DNA from: Trabulsiella odontotermitis
GTDB lineage: Bacteria; Pseudomonadota; Gammaproteobacteria; Enterobacterales; Enterobacteriaceae
Length of the DNA stretch: 64,000 bases
Assembly (NCBI RefSeq): GCF_001297775.1
Contig: NZ_LIFX01000009.1
Location: 1 to 64,000, forward strand
Reading direction: 5' to 3'
The notes beneath the pieces are model-generated. The model worked only from the letters and a program-made list of their open reading frames with translations. It ran no database searches and was not told the origin of the DNA. Made by a program: the position numbers and the translations under genes. Of the stretch, positions 9,232 through 18,613 are shown in pieces. Each line of letters opens with the position of its first letter. Positions within the stretch are counted from its first letter, which is position 1.

Positions 9232-9935
9232 GCGTGCCAGTGAAGCAGGTCGGTCATCGCCGCCAGATATTTTTCGCTCGCCTCATCGTTTGAGACGGGC
9301 GGGAACTCGGCGGTAATGCACGGCAAACCAATATCCGCACACCAGCTACCAAAGGAGCCAGGGGTTTCATAGCCGACGCTGGTGACCAGCGGCAGTGAAA
9401 ACGCCTGCGACAACCATTCACCCAGCTCGCTGCGCTGCGGATCTTCAATGCAGGCCAGCGGATCGTGAAACGACACCACCCAGGCCGGGTGGATCTGATG
9501 GATAAGCTTGCACAGCGCCTGCGTCTCCGGCTCTGAGCCTGGCTTATCGCCGGTTAACAGCACGACATCACGGCTCTCCGCCGCGCTGTTCCAGCGATAG
9601 ACCGTTTCGCCCGCCTTCCAGTTTGCCGCCGGGAAATTACGGTTCAAATCGACCCCGTTGGCGTTCGCGCGCAACCCTAACTGACAACCGTCCGGGTTGA
9701 CCGTCAGCACCACGTGATGACGACGCAGATCCGGCGCCAGGGTACGCATTGCGCAGGAAAGGGTGACGATGGAGGCGTTTTCGTCGCCGTGCGTGCCCGC
9801 AATAATCAGCCCACTGGCATGATCGGCCAGCGGCGCGGGAAACCAGATCAACGGTGCGCCAAGCAGCGAGCGACCGTAATGTTGTGTGCCAGGCGGAAAG
9901 GCGCCGCGAAGGGCGCGAGGGCGAGTGACAGACAT
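9222..9935 (-). CDS. mpaA: MpaA, murein tripeptide amidase
   Basis: Zinc carboxypeptidase that cleaves the gamma-D-glutamyl-meso-diaminopimelate bond of the murein tripeptide in the cytoplasm, giving L-Ala-D-Glu for YcjG. It has 237 residues, slightly shorter than E. coli MpaA (242) because of a shorter C terminus. The M14 zinc ligands are His49 and Glu52 (GTHGDE) and His157 (SFHDPL); the catalytic glutamate is Glu210 (ITAEFPP). The substrate-binding segment GVDLNRNFP is intact. It converges on ycjG with a 10-bp overlap and diverges from mppA, placing three murein-recycling genes together. Confidence 0.97.
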   Translation of the reverse strand: MSVTRPRALRGAFPPGTQHYGRSLLGAPLIWFPAPLADHASGLIIAGTHGDENASIVTLSCAMRTLAPDLRRHHVVLTVNPDGCQLGLRANANGVDLNRNFPAANWKAGETVYRWNSAAESRDVVLLTGDKPGSEPETQALCKLIHQIHPAWVVSFHDPLACIEDPQRSELGEWLSQAFSLPLVTSVGYETPGSFGSWCADIGLPCITAEFPPVSNDEASEKYLAAMTDLLHWHAQR

Positions 9936-10124
9936 AGCGTTCCCGGATAAGTGGTGGCGTTACAGGCAGTGTTGTGCAAAATCGGTCGCGGATCAACGAG
10001 TTTCCGTATCGTTTAAAAAGCCGTCTGTGTCAATTTTCTCGCACAGGAGGTTTGCAATTCATATTGCTGAAACAAATAATTACCGGGTTTACCGGATGGT
10101 TATCATTTTAATAAAGGGGATCGT

Positions 10125-11741
10125 ATGAAGCATCCTGTCTCACTGACATGTTGTGCACTGTGGCTCAGTACGCTGTCGTCGCTGGCGATGGCGGCGGAAG
10201 TTCCGTCAGGAACGGTTCTGGCTGAGAAACAGTCGCTGGTTCGTCACATCAAAGATGAACCCGCAACATTAGATCCCGCAAAAGCCGTGGGTTTGCCTGA
10301 GATTCAGGTGATTCGCGACCTGTATGAAGGCCTGGTGAATCAGGACGAAAAGGGCAATATCATCCCCGGCGTCGCCACGAAGTGGCAAACCAATGATAAC
10401 CGTGTCTGGACATTCACACTGCGTAATGACGCAAAATGGTCGGATGGTACGCCAGTGACCGCCCAGGATTTTGTCTACAGCTGGCAGCGGCTGGTTGACC
10501 CTAAAACCACCTCGCCGTTTGCCTGGTTTGCCGCTCTGGCGGGCATCAACAATGCGCAAAATATCATTGATGGCAAAGCGACGCCGGAGAAACTGGGCGT
10601 GACGGCAATCAATCCGCATACCCTGCGCGTTCAGCTCGATAAGCCGCTGCCGTGGTTTGCGAAACTGACCGCCAGCTTTGCGTTTTACCCGGTGCAGAAA
10701 GCCGCTGTTGATGGCGATAAAAACTGGACGCGGCCAGGCAAGCTGGTGGGTAATGGCGCGTACGTGCTGAAAGATCGGGTGGTTAACGAAAAACTGGAGC
10801 TGGTGCCGAATACGCAGTACTGGGATAACGCGAAAACGGTGCTCAAACAAGTGACGTTTGTGCCGATCAACCAGGAATCTGCCGCCACCAAACGTTATCA
10901 GGCAGGGGACATCGATATCACTGAATCTTTTCCGAAAAATCTGTACCAGAAACTGCTTAAAGATCTGCCGGGACAGGTGTACACCCCGCCGCAACTCGGT
11001 ACCTATTACTACGCCTTTAACACGCAAAAAGGGCCAACGGCTGATGCCCGCGTGCGCCTTGCGCTCAGTCTGACCATCGACCGGCGGATCATGGCCGAGA
11101 AAGTGTTAGGCTCTGGTGAGAAACCGGCCTGGCGCTTTACGCCGGATGCCACGGCGGGATTCAAACCGCTGCCGTCGCCGTTTGAAGAGATGAGCCAGGC
11201 CGAGTTGAACGCGCAGGCGAAAACCCTGCTGCAGGCGGCGGGATATGGCCCGACGCGCCCGCTCACCCTGACGCTGCTCTACAACACGCAGGAGATCCAC
11301 CAGAAAGTGGCGATTGCGGTGGCGTCGATGTGGAAGAAAAATCTCGGCGTGGATGTGAAGCTGCAAAACCAGGAGTGGAAGACCTATATCGACAGCCGCA
11401 ACACCGGCAATTTCGATGTGATCCGCGCCTCGTGGGTGGCGGACTATAACGAGCCTTCTACGTTCCTGTCGTTGCTCACCTCAACCCATAGCGGCAATAT
11501 TTCACGCTTCAACGATCCGGCCTATGACAAAGTGCTGAATCAGGCATCGCTGGAGACGTCAGACGAGGCGCGCAATGCGGATTACAACGCGGCGGAAAAA
11601 ATCCTCGCCGAAAAAGCGCCGATTGCGCCTATCTATCAGTACACCAACGCGCGTCTGATCAAGCCGTGGGTGAAAGGCTATCCCATTAATAACCCGGAGG
11701 ATGTGGCGTACTCGCGCACGATGTACATCGTGAAACACTAG
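10125..11741 (+). CDS. mppA: MppA, periplasmic murein tripeptide-binding protein
   Basis: Family 5 periplasmic solute-binding protein that delivers the murein tripeptide L-Ala-gamma-D-Glu-meso-DAP to the Opp oligopeptide permease. It has 538 residues (E. coli 537). A signal peptide with a hydrophobic core at about 8-22 ends near LAMAAEVPSG. The body shows SBP_bac_5 landmarks such as KDEPATLDPAKAVGLPE, DFVYSWQRLVDPKT and the C-terminal NPEDVAYSRTMYIVKH that closely match MppA rather than OppA. ATG 10125 follows AAAGGGGATCGT. The divergent neighbour mpaA acts on the same tripeptide. Confidence 0.96.
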   Translation: MKHPVSLTCCALWLSTLSSLAMAAEVPSGTVLAEKQSLVRHIKDEPATLDPAKAVGLPEIQVIRDLYEGLVNQDEKGNIIPGVATKWQTNDNRVWTFTLRNDAKWSDGTPVTAQDFVYSWQRLVDPKTTSPFAWFAALAGINNAQNIIDGKATPEKLGVTAINPHTLRVQLDKPLPWFAKLTASFAFYPVQKAAVDGDKNWTRPGKLVGNGAYVLKDRVVNEKLELVPNTQYWDNAKTVLKQVTFVPINQESAATKRYQAGDIDITESFPKNLYQKLLKDLPGQVYTPPQLGTYYYAFNTQKGPTADARVRLALSLTIDRRIMAEKVLGSGEKPAWRFTPDATAGFKPLPSPFEEMSQAELNAQAKTLLQAAGYGPTRPLTLTLLYNTQEIHQKVAIAVASMWKKNLGVDVKLQNQEWKTYIDSRNTGNFDVIRASWVADYNEPSTFLSLLTSTHSGNISRFNDPAYDKVLNQASLETSDEARNADYNAAEKILAEKAPIAPIYQYTNARLIKPWVKGYPINNPEDVAYSRTMYIVKH

Positions 11742-11870
11742 ACGCGTAGACCAAAAGTGTGAACAGCGCCAGATTTTTTTCATGACGACCCCACTTTAAC
11801 AGTAAGGTTTTGCCCGCCTGTGTCGATAACAGATCGATCCGGTAGTGTCGACAACGCAGGGGTAACTGAA

Positions 11871-12452
11871 GTGACGGAAGTCTGGGTAGTATTTTTAGCG
11901 GCATGCTTAGCGGCATTTGCCGCTATTGTTGGTTTGATGATTACAAAAGAAATAAAAATTGCAGAGTTTCGCCAGGCATGGATTAACGAGCTGCGCGCTT
12001 CGCTGTGCGAGTTAAGCTCGAAATTAGCGTACCTGTCTGAAAAGACGGCCAGAACATCCTCAGCAGCACGCGTTGACGGCCCGGTCATGGCCGGTTGCGC
12101 GAACGTGCTGAATGATGATGATATTTATGATATCTATAAAGTCATTTATCAGGTAAAACTGCGCATTAATTCGTTGTCGCCCAGTCCGGAAGAAAAGTCG
12201 CTATTAGAGTTCCTGGATAAACACACGCAATGCAATAACTTCTCGACGTTTTTATTAAAAGACACTCAGGAACAGTTTTTAAACTTGTGCGCCTCAGTGC
12301 TTAAAAATGAGTGGGAGCGCGTGAGAACCGGTGGGCGGTTTTACGTCAATTCGAGCAATCTGGCGAAAATTCTTTTTGTCTATTCAATGCTCGGCGTTTT
12401 CGCTTTGGGTATCTGGAATATTGCCAGCCAGCTGTTAGCTGACTTTCCCTGA
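11871..12452 (+). CDS. Two-TM membrane protein of unknown function
   Basis: I do not recognise a named family. From GTG 11871, preceded by AGGGG eight bases upstream, the product has 193 residues; an upstream GTG at 11820 in the same frame is possible but has no ribosome site. A first membrane segment lies at about residues 4-25, followed by KEIKIAEFRQAWINELR. A roughly 130-residue mostly helical, charged domain follows, then a second membrane segment at about 165-187. Both ends are at the membrane, with the soluble domain most likely cytoplasmic (positive residues after TM1). It follows mppA by 130 bp with no clear terminator and converges on the MHYT-GGDEF-EAL gene. E. coli K-12 has other genes at this position, so it is accessory. 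Confidence 0.75.
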   Translation: MTEVWVVFLAACLAAFAAIVGLMITKEIKIAEFRQAWINELRASLCELSSKLAYLSEKTARTSSAARVDGPVMAGCANVLNDDDIYDIYKVIYQVKLRINSLSPSPEEKSLLEFLDKHTQCNNFSTFLLKDTQEQFLNLCASVLKNEWERVRTGGRFYVNSSNLAKILFVYSMLGVFALGIWNIASQLLADFP

Positions 12453-12467
12453 AGAGGGGTTTTCCGG

Positions 12468-12501
12468 CGCCGTTCCGCGCGTTATGCCCGGCGGAACGGC
12501 G
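12468..12501. repeat. 11-bp inverted repeat spanning a stop codon
   Basis: CGCCGTTCCGC at 12468-12478 pairs perfectly with GCGGAACGGCG at 12491-12501. It overlaps the stop codon and last codons of the MHYT-GGDEF-EAL gene. Neither strand has a T run after it, so a classic terminator is doubtful; it may end or stabilise the two converging transcripts. Confidence 0.5.
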
Positions 12502-14551
12502 AATTCTCCAGCAACGCGGGGATCTCCTGCGCCGGAACCGGGCGACCAGGCAGGTATCCCTGAAGTTGTCCGCACCCCATCTGCGTTAATAATTGCTTCT
12601 GCTCCAGCGTTTCAATCCCTTCCGCCACCACGTTCATATTCATGGTAAGGGCGATATCAATAATGGCGGAGACAATTTTGATGTTCTTGCCGTTTTCACG
12701 TAACTCCTTCACCACACGCTTATCGATTTTTAATTCGCGGGCTGGCAGGTTTTTCAGTGCCAGCAGATTAGAATAACCGGTACCGAAGTTGTCAATCGAG
12801 ACAGTCACCCCGAGACGGGCGAAATCGTTGAGGATCGCAATGCTGCGTTCAGGGTTGCACAGAGCCGTGCTTTCGGTCAGTTCCAGCGTCAGCCGGACAG
12901 GGGAAACGCCATAACGTGTGAGGGCGTTACTCACCTGCTCGTAGATATCTTCCTGCCCGAACTGCGCGGCGGAAAGGTTAACCGACAGCGACCAGTCGCC
13001 ATGCCCTTCATCGCTCCACAACCGAAGCTGGCGACAGGCTTCGTCGATCACCCAGCGACCGACGGGCACCATCTGCCCGGATTTTTCCAGCAGATCCAGA
13101 AACCGCCCAGGAAGCAGCACGCCTTTCACCGGATGACGCCAGCGCAGCAGGGCTTCGAAACCGCAGAGCGTCAGCTGTTGTGCGTCAAATTTTGGTTGAT
13201 ACCACAGCTCAAACTGATTGAGCGCCAGCGCCTGAGTCAGATCCTGCAAAAACCGCGCACCTTCCCAGGCTTTTTGCATCATGCTGTCGTGATAAATCGC
13301 CCAGCCGTTTCGCCCCTGCTGTTTGATGTTGTACATCGCGGTATCTGCCCGCAATTTCAGGTCATGCAGCGTGACGCCGTGATCCGGAAACAGGCTGATC
13401 CCCATGCTGAGCGATACCTGAATGATTTGCCCGGACTCGTAAAACGGGCATTTGAGCCGCTCCGCAATCCGGGTGGCGAGATCGGCGGCATCGTGGGCAT
13501 CGGTGTCCGGCGCCAGTAAAATGAACTCGTCGCCGCTGAGCCGGGCCAGCGTCATGTTTGCACTCAGACAACTGCTGATGCGGTTGGCGACGGACAGCAA
13601 CAGATGATTGCCGACATGCGTGCCCCAGGCATCGTTCACCAGCCGGAAACGGTCGAGATCCATAAAAAGCAACGCAAAGTGCTGCCGGTTGGGCAGGGCA
13701 TTTTCGATGCAGCGCTCGATGTTCAGATCGATTTGCGTGCGGTTGGCAAGCCCGGTCAGCCCGTCATAATGCCCCTGTTGCGCCAGTTGCTGATTGAAGC
13801 GCTGCAAATGCTCCGTCAGGCGACTGGTGCGTCGCTGGGAATCGAGTATTGAAATCACCAGCATCACGCCGAGGAGCGCAAGCGTGGTCGCCGAAACCCA
13901 GACAGACAAGCCCAGCTCGCTGACGCCACCGTCGGAAGCATGCGCATGCAGGCTGAACGTGGCGGCACTCATGCCGGTATAATGCATGGCGGCAATCGCC
14001 AGCCCCATGACGATAGCGGCGGCCATGCGGTTTACCAGCGCGCCCCGGCTGTTCAGGCGCAGGCTGAAGGCCAGCCACAACCCGACGCCGGAGGCGGTCA
14101 CGGCGATGACGATAGACGCGGCGACCAGCAGCGGGCTCCAGCGAATGCCATTCTCCACCCGCAGCGCCGACATGCCGACGTAATGCATCGCCACGATACC
14201 GCTGCTGAGGGTGAGCGTCGCCAGCAGCAGATTTTTGCGCGTTAAAATCACGCCATTCACCGCGATAGTGATGGAGAGCATGGAGGCGGCTATCGCTGCC
14301 AGCAACGACACAAGGGTGAGGCTGATGTCGTAAGACATCGTCACTGGCATTTTCATCGCCAGCATGCCGATGAAATGCATCGACCAGATCCCCATCCCTA
14401 ACGTCGCGCCGCCGGTTATTCGCCAGAACAGTGCGGAGTGTTTGCCGGACACGGCAATTTTGCCCGCGCTGTCGAGGGCAATAAAGGCGGCGAAAAAAGC
14501 CACCAGACACGAAATGCCGATCAGAACAGGGTCCCACGAGACAGGCAGCAT
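12482..14551 (-). CDS. MHYT-GGDEF-EAL c-di-GMP signalling protein
   Basis: Membrane protein that would make and/or degrade cyclic di-GMP. From ATG 14551 (preceded by GGATGG) it has 689 residues; TTG 14581 would add ten more without a ribosome site. The N-terminal MHYT sensor has seven hydrophobic segments with the metal/gas-sensing motifs MHFIGM (58-63), MHYVGM (122-127) and MHYTGM (189-194). The GGDEF domain carries SGDEF at 339-343, a form that can be active. The EAL domain carries EALL at 466-469 and ELTES, but the loop usually written DDFGTG reads DNFGTG at 587-592. The second metal-binding aspartate is therefore replaced, so phosphodiesterase activity may be reduced. A chemoreceptor and another cyclase follow, which suggests a local signalling cluster. 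Confidence 0.93.
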   Translation of the reverse strand: MLPVSWDPVLIGISCLVAFFAAFIALDSAGKIAVSGKHSALFWRITGGATLGMGIWSMHFIGMLAMKMPVTMSYDISLTLVSLLAAIAASMLSITIAVNGVILTRKNLLLATLTLSSGIVAMHYVGMSALRVENGIRWSPLLVAASIVIAVTASGVGLWLAFSLRLNSRGALVNRMAAAIVMGLAIAAMHYTGMSAATFSLHAHASDGGVSELGLSVWVSATTLALLGVMLVISILDSQRRTSRLTEHLQRFNQQLAQQGHYDGLTGLANRTQIDLNIERCIENALPNRQHFALLFMDLDRFRLVNDAWGTHVGNHLLLSVANRISSCLSANMTLARLSGDEFILLAPDTDAHDAADLATRIAERLKCPFYESGQIIQVSLSMGISLFPDHGVTLHDLKLRADTAMYNIKQQGRNGWAIYHDSMMQKAWEGARFLQDLTQALALNQFELWYQPKFDAQQLTLCGFEALLRWRHPVKGVLLPGRFLDLLEKSGQMVPVGRWVIDEACRQLRLWSDEGHGDWSLSVNLSAAQFGQEDIYEQVSNALTRYGVSPVRLTLELTESTALCNPERSIAILNDFARLGVTVSIDNFGTGYSNLLALKNLPARELKIDKRVVKELRENGKNIKIVSAIIDIALTMNMNVVAEGIETLEQKQLLTQMGCGQLQGYLPGRPVPAQEIPALLENSPFRRA

Positions 14552-14871
14552 CGTACCATCCACATTGATATTATTATTCAATCAATCTAGCAGTAAAAAG
14601 ACATGGCGCGAGAAAGTTTTGCCAGGACCGCGAGCCGTGACTTAATCGACGATCATGTTATCGTTTATTTAAACGCCGCTTAATTTCACTGCAATAAAAA
14701 TAAAAGATGACGGTTATTTCTTCAACAAAATATATTCTCGCAGCTAAAGTTGCCTAAAGTAAAATCACCGCATTTTGATGGGGAAAATAGTGTTTGCGCT
14801 GATTCCTTCTGGAAAACAATAAACGCGCTGCTATAAACAAATAACCTTCTGATGTTCTCTGCGAGCGCTGT
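14552..14871. other. AT-rich intergenic region between divergent signalling genes
   Basis: 320 bp between the MHYT protein (minus) and the chemoreceptor (plus). No gene is visible. A very weak flagellar sigma-28-like arrangement (TAAAGT at 14755-14760, GAT core at 14777-14779) precedes the chemoreceptor, but it misses most of the GCCGATAA box and I do not call it. Confidence 0.4.
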
Positions 14872-16005
14872 ATGTTAAGAAATACCAGTGTCAGAACCGT
14901 TATATTGCTGTTTTTATGTGCAGTCTTTATTTTGAGTACCGCCATTTCGCTTATTTTTCCAACGCAGCTCACACTATTACTGGTATTAAACGGTATCTGG
15001 TTATGCACGCTTTTGCTGTTGTGGCGTTATATGACGCAATATCTGGTGACGCCGATCAACACCGTGAAAAAAAGTATTGATGAAGTCACCGCGGGCAATT
15101 TATCGATCGTCATTCCTGAATTCGGGAATAACTGTGCCGGGCGACTGATTCCCGGTATCAATAATCTGTCCGGGAGTATTGCTTCGCTGGTCACTGAGAT
15201 TCGCGCTTCATCACAAACGGCGATGACCCTCTCCGAACAACTCGCCAGCCGCAGCGCGGCGTTGTCGGTGATGACGGAACAGCAGTCTGCGACCCTGATG
15301 CAAACGGCAGCCAGCATGGAGGAAATGGCTGCCAGCACCCGTAATAACGCGGAAAATACCCGTCTCGCCAGCGAACGTGCCAGCGACGCCACCCTGCGCG
15401 CACGCAAAGGCGGGTCGCTGATGGGCGATGTGGCTAACAATATGGCCTCTATTACCGACTGCGCCCGCCAGATGACCGAAATCATCACCCTGATTGATGG
15501 TATCGCCTTCCAGACAAACATTCTGGCGCTGAATGCCGCAGTGGAAGCGGCGCGGGCGGGCGAACATGGAAAAGGTTTTGCCGTGGTGGCGGGGGAAGTC
15601 CGCAGCCTGGCGCACCGCAGCGCTGAAGCCGCGAAGAATATTAAAGCGTTGATCAGCGTCACCAGTGAAAACGTCACCCAGGGAGCGGACATCGTGGGTG
15701 AAGCGGAAAAGAACATGCAGGAGATCGTTGCCGGTGCCGGTCTGCTGAACGGCCTGATGGAGCAAATCTCGGTCTCAACTCTGCAGCAGGAAAGGGGGAT
15801 CGCGCAAATTGCGCAGGCCCTGACCGAACTGGAAAAGGTCACTAACAGCAATGTCGCGGTGGTGGATGAGCTTGCCGGTTCGTCAGATGTGCTTAAACAG
15901 CAGGTGGTGGATCTGCAGTCACGCACGCGCCGTTTCCGCCTGCACGAGCAGACCGCGCCGGGGTTAACGTCCGTGAATGTGCGAGCGCTCGGGCGCGCGT
16001 TCTGA
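14872..16005 (+). CDS. Methyl-accepting chemotaxis protein lacking a periplasmic sensor domain
   Basis: Chemoreceptor of 377 residues. Two hydrophobic segments, at about 8-26 and 30-49, are separated by only a few residues, so there is no periplasmic ligand-binding domain. A HAMP domain follows ([19 protein letters not shown]), then the long cytoplasmic coiled coil. The highly conserved signalling tip is intact ([36 protein letters not shown]), so coupling to CheA and CheW is expected. The C terminus lacks the NWETF-type pentapeptide that tethers CheR and CheB, so adaptation would need other receptors. Signals may be sensed through the membrane or by a partner; its neighbours are two c-di-GMP genes. 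Confidence 0.93.
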   Translation: MLRNTSVRTVILLFLCAVFILSTAISLIFPTQLTLLLVLNGIWLCTLLLLWRYMTQYLVTPINTVKKSIDEVTAGNLSIVIPEFGNNCAGRLIPGINNLSGSIASLVTEIRASSQTAMTLSEQLASRSAALSVMTEQQSATLMQTAASMEEMAASTRNNAENTRLASERASDATLRARKGGSLMGDVANNMASITDCARQMTEIITLIDGIAFQTNILALNAAVEAARAGEHGKGFAVVAGEVRSLAHRSAEAAKNIKALISVTSENVTQGADIVGEAEKNMQEIVAGAGLLNGLMEQISVSTLQQERGIAQIAQALTELEKVTNSNVAVVDELAGSSDVLKQQVVDLQSRTRRFRLHEQTAPGLTSVNVRALGRAF

Positions 16006-16015
16006 GCATGACCGG

Positions 16016-17158
16016 TTATTCATGGCGGTTCCAGGTGACGAAACAGTTTCGCCCCTGTTGTTTGGCCTGATAAAGCGCGGCATCGGCATGGGCAATCAGT
16101 GTGCGGGACGCCATGCCGTGCCGCCAGCTGGCGATGCCCTGACTGACGGTAACGCGGGGAACCACTGGCGAACCCGGATGCTCAATGTTCAACTGGCGAA
16201 GGTCTTCAGCAATGGCCTTCGCCACGTCGATGGCCTGCGCTTCATTACTCTTTGGCAGCAGTACCACGAACTCTTCGCCGCCAATTCGCCCCGGAATGCC
16301 CGTCGCATGCAACGATGCGCGCGCCAGACACTGCGCCAGCGTCGCCAGGCAGCGATCCCCGGTCTGGTGACCAAAGTTGTCGTTATAAAATTTGAAGTGA
16401 TCAACGTCGAGCATGATCAGCGAAAAATCGCCGCCTTCGCGCTGGTGGCGAACCACTTCTTCTTCGAGGCGCAATTCAAAAGCCCGCCGGTTGGCGATGC
16501 CAGTCAGCGGATCGCGATTGGCCAGCAACTCCAGTTGACTGATGAGATCGGCATTTTTCTGCTGGGTTTGCAGCGCCAGAATGAACCAGTTATTCAGCAT
16601 CCGCCGCCCGGACTCAATCAGCCCCGCCAGCAGTACCCACAGCAGCGAGTACAGCACCGTGATATTGGCGTTGTAGACCATCGAGGTAATAAAGATAGTC
16701 AGCCAGATCGGGGCGATAAAACTGAGCAGGACGTGAGGATTAAAGTAGAGCGAAATCAGGGCGCTGAACAGCAGTACGGCGGCAAACGGGAACACGATTT
16801 TTAAATCGTCACTGGCAATCAGGATATAAAAACAGGCCGACCAGCACAGACTCTGGGTAAGCACCGCCGCCTGCGCCAGCTTTCCCAGCCAGGGCGCGTT
16901 TTGAATTGGCGCCAGCCGCTGGATAAACAATCCCGACGAGGAGATAAAAAGCACCATCGCCATCACAGTCTCCATCACTGCCGACGGAAGGTGACTCGCC
17001 ACGGGAAGGCTGTCGGTAGAAAAATAGGTGCGTCCCAGGATAAAAAGCGCGAAAAGAATATTCACCCACAGAAACCACACGCTACTGGTTTTTAACGCCA
17101 GCCCACGCATTTCAACGAGTAGCAGGTCAAAGGCCTGGCAGGGGGCATTGGTGGTCAC
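16016..17158 (-). CDS. Membrane diguanylate cyclase (GGDEF)
   Basis: Synthesises cyclic di-GMP from GTP. GTG 17158 is chosen because GGAGAGG lies just upstream; the product has 380 residues. The first half contains about six hydrophobic segments forming a membrane sensor that I cannot assign to a named MASE family. The second half is a GGDEF domain with RDPLTGIANRRAFE, LDVDHFKFYND and an active-type GGEEF in GRIGGEEFVVLLP. No RxxD inhibitory site is seen at the usual place five residues before GGEEF, so product inhibition is probably absent. It converges on the chemoreceptor with a 10-bp gap and diverges from zntB. It is not the PAS-containing DgcM found near zntB in E. coli. Confidence 0.92.
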   Translation of the reverse strand: MTTNAPCQAFDLLLVEMRGLALKTSSVWFLWVNILFALFILGRTYFSTDSLPVASHLPSAVMETVMAMVLFISSSGLFIQRLAPIQNAPWLGKLAQAAVLTQSLCWSACFYILIASDDLKIVFPFAAVLLFSALISLYFNPHVLLSFIAPIWLTIFITSMVYNANITVLYSLLWVLLAGLIESGRRMLNNWFILALQTQQKNADLISQLELLANRDPLTGIANRRAFELRLEEEVVRHQREGGDFSLIMLDVDHFKFYNDNFGHQTGDRCLATLAQCLARASLHATGIPGRIGGEEFVVLLPKSNEAQAIDVAKAIAEDLRQLNIEHPGSPVVPRVTVSQGIASWRHGMASRTLIAHADAALYQAKQQGRNCFVTWNRHE

Positions 17159-17355
17159 TGTCCTCTCCGGATAACAAAATCGCTTCAATTCTACCGCTAT
17201 TTGTTAACTTTACTGATATCGCGAACGTTGTCTATCCCTGGTGTCTATAAACGCGCTATTCATTAAAGAATTCATAGCCATGGCGACGCGCTTTATTGAA
17301 TAACTTTGCCATGACGCTAGACTAGTGGGATCAACCTGTTGTGATCGGAGGCGGT

Positions 17356-18339
17356 ATGGAAGCCATTAAAGGCTCGGAAGTTAACGTGCCGGATGCGGTA
17401 TTTGCCTGGATACTGGACGGGCAGGGTGGCGTAAAACCGCTTACCGATACGGATATCATCGACAGCCAGCATCCCTGCTGGCTGCACCTTAACTATACCA
17501 ACCCGGAAAGTGCGCAATGGCTCGCCACCACGCCGCTGTTGCCAAACAATATTCGCGATGCGCTGGCGGGCGAAAGTACGCGGCCACGTGTAAACCGTCT
17601 GGGCGAAGGGACGCTGATTACCCTGCGCTGCATCAATGGCAGCACCGAAGAGCGCCCGGATCAGCTGGTCGCCATGCGGCTCTATATCGACGAGCGGTTA
17701 ATTGTCTCCACCCGGCAGCGCAAAGTGCTGGCGCTGGATGACATTGTTAATGATTTGCAGGAGGGGACCGGCCCGACAGGTTGCGGCGACTGGCTGGTGG
17801 ATATTTGCGATGCGCTAACCGATCACGCCAGCGAATTCATTGAAGATTTACACGACCGCATTATTGATCTGGAAGATGATTTGCTTGATCAACAGATCCC
17901 TGCGCGCGGTGTGCTGGCGTTGCTGCGTAAACAGCTGATTGTGATGCGCCGCTACATGGCGCCGCAGCGGGATATCTATGCTCGTCTCGCCAGCGAACGT
18001 CTGCCGTGGATGAACGACGATCAACGCCGCCGGATGCAGGACATCGCCGACCGTTTAGGCCGCGGGCTGGACGAAATCGACGCCTGCATCGCCCGCACGG
18101 GGGTGATGGCGGATGAGATCTCACAGGTGATGTCGGAATCACTGTCGCGTCGCTCTTACACCATGTCATTGATGGCGATGGTATTTTTGCCGAGTACGTT
18201 TCTGACCGGGCTGTTTGGCGTTAACCTCGGCGGCATTCCGGGCGGCGGCTGGCACTTCGGTTTTGCGCTGTTTTGCATCATGTTGGTTGTGTTGATTGGT
18301 GGTGTTACCTGGTGGTTGCATCGCAGTAAATGGTTGTAA
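17356..18339 (+). CDS. zntB: ZntB, zinc transporter of the CorA family
   Basis: Inner-membrane pentameric metal transporter that moves zinc; originally described as an exporter and later as a proton-coupled importer. It has 327 residues from ATG 17356, which follows GGAGGCGGT, equal to the E. coli protein. A large soluble N-terminal funnel is followed by two membrane helices at the C terminus; the family signature GVN is present in [12 protein letters not shown] between them. FnrS lies downstream, as in E. coli, which supports orthology. Confidence 0.97.
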   Translation: MEAIKGSEVNVPDAVFAWILDGQGGVKPLTDTDIIDSQHPCWLHLNYTNPESAQWLATTPLLPNNIRDALAGESTRPRVNRLGEGTLITLRCINGSTEERPDQLVAMRLYIDERLIVSTRQRKVLALDDIVNDLQEGTGPTGCGDWLVDICDALTDHASEFIEDLHDRIIDLEDDLLDQQIPARGVLALLRKQLIVMRRYMAPQRDIYARLASERLPWMNDDQRRRMQDIADRLGRGLDEIDACIARTGVMADEISQVMSESLSRRSYTMSLMAMVFLPSTFLTGLFGVNLGGIPGGGWHFGFALFCIMLVVLIGGVTWWLHRSKWL

Positions 18340-18385
18340 AAAATAACTTTTTTAACATTTATTGAACATAAAAACGCCGTAAAGA

Positions 18386-18399
18386 TTGAGCGAAGTCAA
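18386..18399. promoter_or_regulatory. FNR box of fnrS
   Basis: TTGAG-CGAA-GTCAA, eight of ten matches to the FNR consensus TTGAT-N4-ATCAA. Its centre is about 42 bp before the inferred FnrS start, the class II activation position. Confidence 0.8.
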
Positions 18400-18434
18400 T
18401 AAACGCAGTTTCTGTTCAGGGCAAACTTTCTCTT

Positions 18435-18556
18435 GCAGGTGAATGCAACGTCAAGCGATGGGCGTTGCGCTCCATATTGTCTTACTTCCTTTTTTGAATT
18501 ACTGCATAGCACAATTGATTCGTACGACGCCGACTTAGATAAGTCGGCTTTTTTTT
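18435..18556 (+). ncRNA. fnrS: FnrS small regulatory RNA
   Basis: Anaerobically induced Hfq-dependent sRNA that represses mRNAs for oxidative functions such as sodA, sodB, cydDC and metE. The 122-nt sequence begins GCAGGTGAATGCAACGTC and ends in a strong terminator hairpin GCCGACTT/AAGTCGGC followed by eight T. I recognise it as nearly identical to E. coli FnrS, and its place just downstream of zntB is the same. An FNR box lies at the activating position. Sequence recognition is from memory. Confidence 0.92.
18532..18556 (+). terminator. Rho-independent terminator of fnrS
   Basis: Perfect stem GCCGACTT/AAGTCGGC with loop AGAT and a run of eight T; it forms the 3' end of the sRNA and an Hfq-binding U tail. 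Confidence 0.9.
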
Positions 18557-18613
18557 GCCTCTTACTCACACTCTTCTACCCTTAACAGAGGGCGACAAGA
18601 AATGGAGGCAATA

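Noticed and set aside
14755-14781. Sigma-28 flagellar promoter before the chemoreceptor
   Set aside because: TAAAGT and a GAT core are present at the right distance, but the rest of the GCCGATAA box is missing.
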